In this document: positions 13,723-18,607 of the stretch, in pieces
Numbering within the stretch: position 1 is the stretch's first letter
How the letters are laid out: each line of letters begins with the position of its first letter
Origin: DATLXU01 sp035575515
GTDB taxonomy: Bacteria; Acidobacteriota; Blastocatellia; UBA7656
Assembly: GCA_035575515.1 (NCBI GenBank)
Contig: DATLXU010000076.1
Location: forward strand, 1-18,607
Length of the DNA stretch: 18,607 bases
Reading direction: 5' to 3'
Made by a program: the position numbers and the translations under genes
The notes under the pieces: generated by a model
What the model was told of the DNA's origin: nothing
The model's database searches: none
What the model saw: only the letters and a program-made list of their open reading frames with translations

Positions 13723-15036
13723 ATGGATCAGACCTACATCAGAGATGTGTCGAAGCACGTCGGAGAAGAGATAACCATAAAGGGATGGCTTTATAACATC
13801 CGCTCAAGCGGCAAGCTCATGTTCCCGCAGATACGCGACGGCTCAGGCATCATTCAAGGAGTCGTCTTCAAGAAGAGCGTGCCGGAGAAAGTCTGGAACG
13901 ATTTCGAGAGCCTCACGCAGGAATCCTCAATCATAGTTCGCGGACGGGTGCGCGAGCATCCCAAGCGACCCGGCGAGTACGAGCTTGATGTAACCGACCT
14001 TGAGATAGTCCAGATAGCCGAGCCATACCCGATTACGCCAAAAGAACACGGCGTTGAGTTCCTGATGGACAATCGCCATCTGTGGCTGCGTTCGCGCCGC
14101 CAGCACGCGATTCTTTCTGTGCGCGCAGAGGTCATTCGAGCCGTGCGCGACTACTTCGACTCGAACGGGTTTCTGCTGATGGACACGCCGATCTTTACGC
14201 CCGCTGCGTGCGAAGGAACGACGACGCTCTTCGAGGTCAACTACTTTGAGGATGCGAAGGCGTACCTGACGCAATCGGGCCAGCTCTACAACGAAGCGAC
14301 TGCGGCGGCCTTCGGCAAAGTCTATTGCTTCGGGCCTACGTTCCGCGCCGAGAAATCGAAGACGCGACGGCACCTGACCGAGTTCTGGATGGTCGAGCCT
14401 GAAGTCGCTTACGCCGACTTGAACGACATAATGAGTCTCGCAGAAGATTTCATCACGTTCATCGTGCATCGCGTGCTCGAAAATCGCCGCAAGGAACTGG
14501 CGGAGCTTGAGCGCGACACGTCGAAGCTCGAAAAGATTGATAAGCCGTTCCCGCGATTGCAATATGACGATGCCGTGCGAATGCTTCAGGAGGGGCACGA
14601 GAAGGGCGAGCTTGAGAATCGCTTCGAGTGGGGCGGCGATTTCGGCGCGCCCGATGAGACGTACATCTCAAGCCAGTTTGATAGGCCAGTGATGGTGCAT
14701 CGCTACCCGACTACGGTAAAAGCGTTTTACATGAAGGCGGACCCTGAGCGGCCTGAGCTTGCGCTTTGTGTCGACGTGCTCGCGCCAGAAGGCTACGGCG
14801 AAGTTATTGGCGGCGGCCAGCGCGCTGAAGATTTGAATTACTTGCTCAAGCAGATTCACGAGCACAACCTGCCGGAAGAAGCCTTTGATTGGTATTTGGA
14901 TTTGCGCAAGTACGGCACGTTCCCGCATGGCGGCTTCGGCATGGGGATTGAGCGTTGCACGGCGTGGTTGTGCGGCATCGAGCACATACGCGAGACGATT
15001 CCCTTCCCGCGAATGCTTTATCGGTTGAAGCCGTAG
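13723..15036 (+). CDS. asnS: Asparagine-tRNA ligase
   Basis: 437 residues, normal for the compact AsnRS. ATG at 13723 has GTGGAG about 5 nt upstream. The cytoplasmic enzyme charges tRNA-Asn with asparagine using ATP. The N-terminal OB-fold that reads the anticodon covers about 15-100 (ITIKGWLYNIRSSGKLMFPQIR). The class II catalytic core follows: a dimer-interface motif 1 region (about 130-160), motif 2 PTFRAEKSKTRRHLTEFWMVE (205-225) and motif 3 GFGMGIERCTAWLCGIEHIR (404-423), ending TIPFPRMLYRLKP. YPTTVKAFYMK and the GEVIGGGQR stretch favour asparagine over aspartate specificity. The LOG-family gene starts 38 nt downstream, so the two are probably co-transcribed, though the functions are not obviously linked. 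No T-box or other leader element is recognised upstream. Confidence 0.95.
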   Translation: MDQTYIRDVSKHVGEEITIKGWLYNIRSSGKLMFPQIRDGSGIIQGVVFKKSVPEKVWNDFESLTQESSIIVRGRVREHPKRPGEYELDVTDLEIVQIAEPYPITPKEHGVEFLMDNRHLWLRSRRQHAILSVRAEVIRAVRDYFDSNGFLLMDTPIFTPAACEGTTTLFEVNYFEDAKAYLTQSGQLYNEATAAAFGKVYCFGPTFRAEKSKTRRHLTEFWMVEPEVAYADLNDIMSLAEDFITFIVHRVLENRRKELAELERDTSKLEKIDKPFPRLQYDDAVRMLQEGHEKGELENRFEWGGDFGAPDETYISSQFDRPVMVHRYPTTVKAFYMKADPERPELALCVDVLAPEGYGEVIGGGQRAEDLNYLLKQIHEHNLPEEAFDWYLDLRKYGTFPHGGFGMGIERCTAWLCGIEHIRETIPFPRMLYRLKP

Positions 15037-15074
15037 GCAATCAGAGAGGCAAAAGGGGAAAAGGAGATTTGAGA

Positions 15075-15605
15075 GTGCGACAAAGGATAACCGTTTTCGG
15101 CGGCTCGCGCTGCGGGCCTGATTCGGAAGAATATCAGGAAGCCTTGAAGCTTGGGCGATTGATTGTCGAGGCTGGCTTTGATGTGGCGTCGGGCGGGTAC
15201 GCGGGCGTGATGGAAGCAATCAGTCGAGGCGCGCACGAAGCAAATGGACACGTCATCGGCATGACGATGCAGCAGTTCAAAGCCGACCCGAATCGTTACC
15301 TGAAAAAGATCGAGCCGTCGGCTGATTTTTACGCTCGCCTTCAAAAGCTCATTGTTGAATCCGTTGGCTATGTCGCGCTTCGCGGCGGGATGGGAACCAT
15401 GACAGAGATTTCGCTCGTGTGGAACAAGCTCGTAATGAATGTGCTTCCGCCGCGCCCGCTCGTTTTGCTCGGCGCGTGCTGGCCCCGCGCAATTGACTGC
15501 CTGCGCCAGCACCTCGTTGTTTCCGACGATGACATGAATCATTTGACGTTCGCTGCAACGGCTGAAGAAGCCGTCGCTGTTTTGCGCGAGCATGCGAGAT
15601 TGTAG
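15075..15605 (+). CDS. LOG-family (lysine decarboxylase-like fold) nucleotide-binding protein
   Basis: 176 residues from GTG at 15075, chosen because AAGGAG lies about 8 nt upstream; the open frame back to 14955 overlaps asnS and is not protein-like. It has the Rossmann-type LOG fold: ITVFGGSRCGPDSEEY at the start, the nucleotide-binding SGGYAGVMEAISRGA (39-53), and RGGMGTMTE (103-111), which corresponds to the family's PGGxGTxxE motif. The usual proline is Arg103 here. Characterised LOG proteins release cytokinin-type bases from nucleoside monophosphates by phosphoribohydrolysis; many bacterial relatives act on AMP-like nucleotides or have unknown roles. It should be cytoplasmic. It lies 38 nt after asnS and is likely in the same transcript. 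Fold assignment is firm; activity is uncertain because of the altered motif. Confidence 0.85.
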   Translation: MRQRITVFGGSRCGPDSEEYQEALKLGRLIVEAGFDVASGGYAGVMEAISRGAHEANGHVIGMTMQQFKADPNRYLKKIEPSADFYARLQKLIVESVGYVALRGGMGTMTEISLVWNKLVMNVLPPRPLVLLGACWPRAIDCLRQHLVVSDDDMNHLTFAATAEEAVAVLREHARL

Positions 15606-15679
15606 AATAATCAGCCAGCGGTTATGTTTTTCGATTGCATGCAAGCGGCATTAATAACTTACTGAGGAATAAAAAAGCT

Positions 15680-15925
15680 ATGGCAAAGAGCAAGACTACA
15701 AAGGGGAACAAATCGCAAAAGCAAACAAGAAAGAACGCAACCAAAATCGAAGTGAGCAAAGCTCAGGCTCAGGCAAAAGCTGCCGCCGCCACCGAGCCGG
15801 AAGCCGCTCGCCGTCATCAATCAACTCCAACTTCAACGGATATTCGCCGCAGGTATATGAAATCGCTGTTGGGCGATTACTTAGAGAAGCACCGTAGCGA
15901 ACCTGCAATCAAGCCAAAGAAGTAA
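15680..15925 (+). CDS. Small basic Lys/Ala-rich protein, unknown function
   Basis: 81 residues from ATG at 15680. GAGGA lies about 11 nt upstream, a little far; a TTG at 15635 would extend the frame but lacks a site. The first half is Lys/Thr/Gln/Ala-rich and probably disordered (MAKSKTTKGNKSQKQTRKN, then an Ala-Gln-Lys stretch). The C-terminal part TDIRRRYMKSLLGDYLEKHR may be a short amphipathic helix, and the end is again basic. The strong positive charge suggests nucleic-acid or ribosome contact, but no family is recognised. It lies 74 nt after the LOG gene and could be the last gene of that unit. The gene is likely but not certain. Confidence 0.55.
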   Translation: MAKSKTTKGNKSQKQTRKNATKIEVSKAQAQAKAAAATEPEAARRHQSTPTSTDIRRRYMKSLLGDYLEKHRSEPAIKPKK

Positions 15926-15930
15926 ACCCG

Positions 15931-15950
15931 CTTCATTTGTCACAATGAAG
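15931..15950. terminator. Short terminator-like hairpin
   Basis: CTTCATT (15931-15937) and AATGAAG (15944-15950) form a perfect 7-bp stem with a 6-nt loop, five bases after the stop of the small basic protein gene. There is no T-run and the stem is A/T-rich, so this is weak on its own. Position is the main argument. The rest of the gap to folP (15951-16100) shows nothing further. Confidence 0.3.
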
Positions 15951-16100
15951 ATTCGCTGCCAAGCCCGCACGCTATCGGGGGCCGGAATCGTTTCAAGGCC
16001 GAATTGAGCAGACGTAGCAACAGGATTGATTCACAATGCGCTCGTTGCCCTTCAATGGCGGCGAGGTGAATGAACGATGGGATCGGCTGGATTTATCCGC

Positions 16101-16952
16101 TCAAAGGCTTGAAGCAATCGCATCAGCGACGCGTGCGACATCAACCATCTCTCGCACGTCGTGCACGCGAATGATGTGCGCGCCTCTCAGAATCGCAATT
16201 GCGACCGATGCGGCAGTGCCCATCACGCGCTCGGTTTCCGCTCGCCCCGTCAATCGTCCGATGAAGCTTTTGCGCGAAGTTCCTATCATCAGCGGCAGAT
16301 CAAAACTCCTGAACCGATCAAGGTGATTGATGATGGCGAGGTTCTGTTCTAGCGTCTTTCCAAACCCAATGCCGGGATCAATTATGATCTTATCGCGACG
16401 AACGCCGTGGCTTTCAGCCATTGCGATTGCTTGTTCAAGGTCGGTTTTTATCTCAAGAAAAATGTCAGGGCTTGGCGGCAGCTTTTGCATCGTCTGAGGC
16501 TCGCCGCGCATGTGCATCAGCGCGAGCGCAGCGTTTTTCGCTGCAACAACATCTGCGAGCGCGGGATCAAATCGCAATGCGCTCACGTCATTGATTATGC
16601 TCGCGCCTGCGTCGAGAGCGGCGCGCGCGACTTCGCTCTTGTATGTGTCAACCGAGACGGGAACGCTGAGCCTCCCGGATAGCGATTCAAGCACAGGCAT
16701 CACGCGCGAGAGTTCCACGTCGGCTGCGACGCGAGCCGCGCCGGGTCGCGTCGACTCGCCGCCTATTTCGATTATGTCAGCGCCTTCGCTCTCCATCTCA
16801 AGCGCACGCTCGATGGCTTGCTCGCGATTGAAGTACTTGCTTCCATCCGAAAACGAATCAGGCGTGACGTTCAATACTCCGACGACGATCGTGCGCTCGC
16901 CAAGCGTTAGCGCTTTGGCGTCATTTAATTGCAGCAGGTAACGCTCTCTCAC
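16101..16952 (-). CDS. folP: Dihydropteroate synthase
   Basis: 283 residues, normal length. The enzyme joins p-aminobenzoate to the pterin pyrophosphate in folate synthesis in the cytoplasm and is the sulfonamide target. All landmark segments are present on a TIM barrel: VVGVLNVTPDSFSDG with Asn28, GADIIEIGGESTRPGA (58-72), VDTYKS with Asp102, INDVSA with Asn121, IIDPGIGFGKT with Asp192, GTSRKSFIG with Lys228, and IRVHDV with Arg262/His264. The start used is GTG at 16952. An in-frame TAG lies four codons upstream, so it cannot extend further, and no good Shine-Dalgarno is visible. A slightly later start is possible, but the conserved core begins at about residue 19. It is divergent from cysE and stands apart from other folate genes. 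The residues look like a normal chromosomal enzyme. Confidence 0.96.
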   Translation of the reverse strand: MRERYLLQLNDAKALTLGERTIVVGVLNVTPDSFSDGSKYFNREQAIERALEMESEGADIIEIGGESTRPGAARVAADVELSRVMPVLESLSGRLSVPVSVDTYKSEVARAALDAGASIINDVSALRFDPALADVVAAKNAALALMHMRGEPQTMQKLPPSPDIFLEIKTDLEQAIAMAESHGVRRDKIIIDPGIGFGKTLEQNLAIINHLDRFRSFDLPLMIGTSRKSFIGRLTGRAETERVMGTAASVAIAILRGAHIIRVHDVREMVDVARVADAIASSL

Positions 16953-17047
16953 GACTGAAAGCTAGCGGCTCCCACATTATTTGCGCAAGCGTGAAACGGT
17001 GCGTTGAATTGTTGGCGCGAACAAGTTTTGGTATTCAGTCGCGGCAG

Positions 17048-17076
17048 TTGACTTTAACATCTCTTCGTATCAACAT
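17048..17076 (+). promoter_or_regulatory. Weak candidate promoter for cysE
   Basis: TTGACT (17048-17053) and CAACAT (17071-17076) are 17 nt apart, in the gap between the divergent folP and cysE genes. The -35 is good (5/6) and the -10 poor (3/6). It would place the start of transcription about 35 nt before the ATG at 17117. Confidence 0.25.
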
Positions 17077-17116
17077 AGCTTTGCTTTCGGTAAGGTTGTT
17101 TTCGGAGATTGAAACA

Positions 17117-18061
17117 ATGGAGAAGTTGAACATAGCGGCGCGGCAGAATCGCCTCGCAAAGATCATGGAGCGAATAGCGGCCTCTTATGATGAAGCGACG
17201 CCGAAGATTCATCACCTCGACCGTATGCCGTTGCCATCGCGCGAAGATGCGGCGGCGATAATGCGCGCCATTGAAGAGGTGATCTATCCCGGCTACTACA
17301 GCGCGGGCGGCGTGACCCATCAGGGAATAATCTATCGCGTGCAGGAGCGCACGGGCTGGCTCTTTGAGCACCTGTGCGATCAAATCTCGAAGAGCTTCTG
17401 CCACATGAAAGAACTCGATGGCGAGATGGCTCATGTGCCGGATGATCTAGCCGAAGAGTGCGCTTACGCTTTTCTGGAATCGCTGCCCGCGCTTCGCCGC
17501 ATGCTTGCGAAAGACATTCAAGCGGCCTACGACGGCGACCCAGCTGCGCGCTGCATTGATGAAATAATTCTGAGCTACCCTGCTGCTTATGCAATCACCG
17601 CTTATCGTACAGCGCACGAGCTTCACCGTATGGGCGTGCCGTTATTGCCGCGAATGCTGACGGAGCTTGCTCACTCGCGCACAGGCATAGACATCCATCC
17701 CGGCGCCGAGATAGGCGAGAGCTTCTTCATAGATCACGGCACGGGCGTTGTCATCGGCGAGACGACGATCATCGGAAACAATGTGAAGCTGTATCAGGGC
17801 GTGACTCTTGGCGCGCTGTCGTTTGCGAAAGACGAGAAAGGCCGATTGATTCGAGGTCAGAAGCGACATCCGACGATTGAAGACAACGTGGTGATCTACG
17901 CGGGCGCGACGATACTCGGCGGCGACACGGTGATTGGCGAGGGAAGCATCATCGGCGGCAACGTGTGGCTTACGGAATCGGTCCCGCCTCGAACGCGAGT
18001 CGTACAAGCCGAGCCGAAACCGCGCTTCCTCGCGCCTGATGAGCAGTTGCAAGGGGTATAA
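17117..18061 (+). CDS. cysE: Serine O-acetyltransferase
   Basis: 314 residues from ATG at 17117 (GGAG about 10 nt upstream); the frame is open back to 16991 but the extra part is not conserved-looking. The enzyme makes O-acetylserine from serine and acetyl-CoA, the first committed step to cysteine. A long helical N-terminal half (1-185, including YPGYYSAGGVTHQGIIYRV and DGDPAARCIDEIILSYPAAY) is followed by a left-handed beta-helix of hexapeptide repeats (190-292). Asp192 in GIDIHPGAEIG and His207 in FFIDHGTGVVIGE match the catalytic pair of CysE. YQGVTLGALSF and the HPTIEDNVVIYAGATILGG coil complete the acetyl-CoA site. The length and helical N-terminus match the longer EpsC-like subgroup. 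The C-terminus ends in Val rather than the Ile by which CysE usually docks into CysK, so complex formation is uncertain. A hairpin overlaps the stop codon. Confidence 0.93.
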   Translation: MEKLNIAARQNRLAKIMERIAASYDEATPKIHHLDRMPLPSREDAAAIMRAIEEVIYPGYYSAGGVTHQGIIYRVQERTGWLFEHLCDQISKSFCHMKELDGEMAHVPDDLAEECAYAFLESLPALRRMLAKDIQAAYDGDPAARCIDEIILSYPAAYAITAYRTAHELHRMGVPLLPRMLTELAHSRTGIDIHPGAEIGESFFIDHGTGVVIGETTIIGNNVKLYQGVTLGALSFAKDEKGRLIRGQKRHPTIEDNVVIYAGATILGGDTVIGEGSIIGGNVWLTESVPPRTRVVQAEPKPRFLAPDEQLQGV

Positions 18062-18084
18062 ACAATAGTTATGCCCCTCGCAAC
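18046..18084. terminator. Hairpin overlapping the cysE stop codon
   Basis: The arms 18046-18061 and 18069-18084 pair over 16 positions around a 7-nt loop, with one U-G pair and one A-C mismatch (core AGGGGTATAA/TTATGCCCCT). The cysE stop TAA (18059-18061) is inside the 5' arm. There is no T-run afterwards. It is probably the transcript end of cysE, and it marks the border with the AT-richer gene that follows. Confidence 0.45.
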
Positions 18085-18115
18085 AACACATTCCTTATGA
18101 GAGAATCTCCCCTCT

Positions 18116-18607
18116 ATGAGCAAGTATGCACGTACACTAAAAGAACTGAAGGAAAGGGCTGTACTTTTCTGGCCAAAAGAATTGATAGAAAGAGAAGCAG
18201 AAGTCAGCGTATTACCTCTATTGCTTGAAACCCAAGATAAATTTATCAGTGTCCTTACGCTTGCTGATACAGGGCCGGATGCATGGAAAAAGTTTGTCGA
18301 TTTATCAGAACAGATGAAAGGCAATCTGTTCCTAAAGCACCTTATGGTTTTGAGCGATTTTGCGGGTGAGGCGTTGAATAAGCTCCCCCCCTTCAAGAAC
18401 TATTTTAAGAATGGGGTTATGGAGTATGTCTGGCGTGAAAAAGTATACGCGTATCAATTCAAAGTTATCCACGAGAGAACTTCGCTTAATAACTCAGCCT
18501 TGCATGTTAATGGACAGAGTCTCATCAAAGGGTATGCCCTTAATGAAAAGATGGAAGACGTCATCATGCTCTTGTTGCACGCAGCTACATCAATCGGAGA
18601 TACCTTG
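18116..18607 (+). CDS. Unrecognised AT-rich gene, cut by the window edge
   Basis: The frame is open for 164 codons to the last base, so the gene is incomplete at its 3' end. ATG at 18116 is the only reasonable start: an in-frame TGA lies at 18098-18100. The Shine-Dalgarno is weak (GAGA about 10 nt upstream). The protein starts MSKYARTLKELKERAVLFWP and is soluble, with alternating helices and strands (KHLMVLSDFAGEALNKLPPF, VWREKVYAYQFKVIHERT, HVNGQSLIKGYALNEKMEDV). No signal peptide or membrane segment is seen. GC is about 40% in the two rows I counted, against about 60% in cysE, and codon use changes accordingly (AAA, GAA, TTA, CTT), which suggests transfer. The style faintly recalls type II restriction endonucleases, but I cannot name a family and see no complete catalytic motif in this part. 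Confidence 0.65.
   Translation, partial: MSKYARTLKELKERAVLFWPKELIEREAEVSVLPLLLETQDKFISVLTLADTGPDAWKKFVDLSEQMKGNLFLKHLMVLSDFAGEALNKLPPFKNYFKNGVMEYVWREKVYAYQFKVIHERTSLNNSALHVNGQSLIKGYALNEKMEDVIMLLLHAATSIGDTL

Noticed and set aside
13927..14598. 223-codon minus-strand frame opposite asnS
   Set aside because: Its composition mirrors the asnS codons; there is no RBS or motif.
15018..15644. 208-codon minus-strand frame opposite the LOG gene
   Set aside because: The LOG motifs on the plus strand are clear; the antisense translation has no recognisable pattern.

Overview
The window reads as chromosomal DNA of a moderately GC-rich bacterium. I think it is an Acidobacteriota member, probably Blastocatellia-like. 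This is inference from protein style: secreted SdrD-B-like and kelch/PxKF-type proteins, and a C-terminal module (TNDTIINWVKTGLSED...) that I associate with acidobacterial proteins. No rRNA or tRNA is present to fix taxonomy. There are no CRISPR arrays, transposases, integrases or phage genes.

Layout. Positions 1-255 hold the broken end of a kelch-repeat gene, whose last third lies in another frame. Positions 256-1186 have no convincing gene but contain a series of hairpins ending in a textbook intrinsic terminator (686-724), a candidate small RNA. A large secreted protein (1187-2653, +) converges on a secreted subtilisin-like protease (2734-4506, -), with a perfect 19-bp hairpin between them. 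Three further minus-strand genes follow: a small secreted protein (5071-5583), a 458-residue exported protein (5784-7160) and a class I O-methyltransferase (7235-7864). Divergently, on the plus strand, come recQ (8046-10316), a short rho (10368-11489) and a secreted C45/phospholipase-B-like Ntn hydrolase (11569-13071). A 64-residue membrane protein (13193-13387, -) converges on these. Next come asnS (13723-15036), a LOG-family gene (15075-15605) and a small basic protein (15680-15925), all plus strand. folP (16101-16952, -) is divergent from cysE (17117-18061, +). The window ends inside an AT-richer, unrecognised gene (18116 to the edge) that looks compositionally foreign.

How the genes work together. 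Most are unrelated housekeeping functions: DNA repair, transcription termination, Asn-tRNA charging, folate synthesis and cysteine synthesis. They are interleaved with secreted proteins. asnS and the LOG gene are spaced like an operon, and recQ-rho may be. The rest look like single units separated by strong hairpins, several without a U-tract.

I did not find a clear new biological system. The best leads are the orphan terminator with its structured upstream region, two leaders in which a hairpin segment is complementary to sequence at the Shine-Dalgarno site, the Rho lacking its N-terminal domain, the RecQ domain arrangement, and the foreign-looking gene at the right edge. Start sites were moved from the longest ORF wherever a Shine-Dalgarno sequence pointed to an internal start; these cases are stated in the entries.
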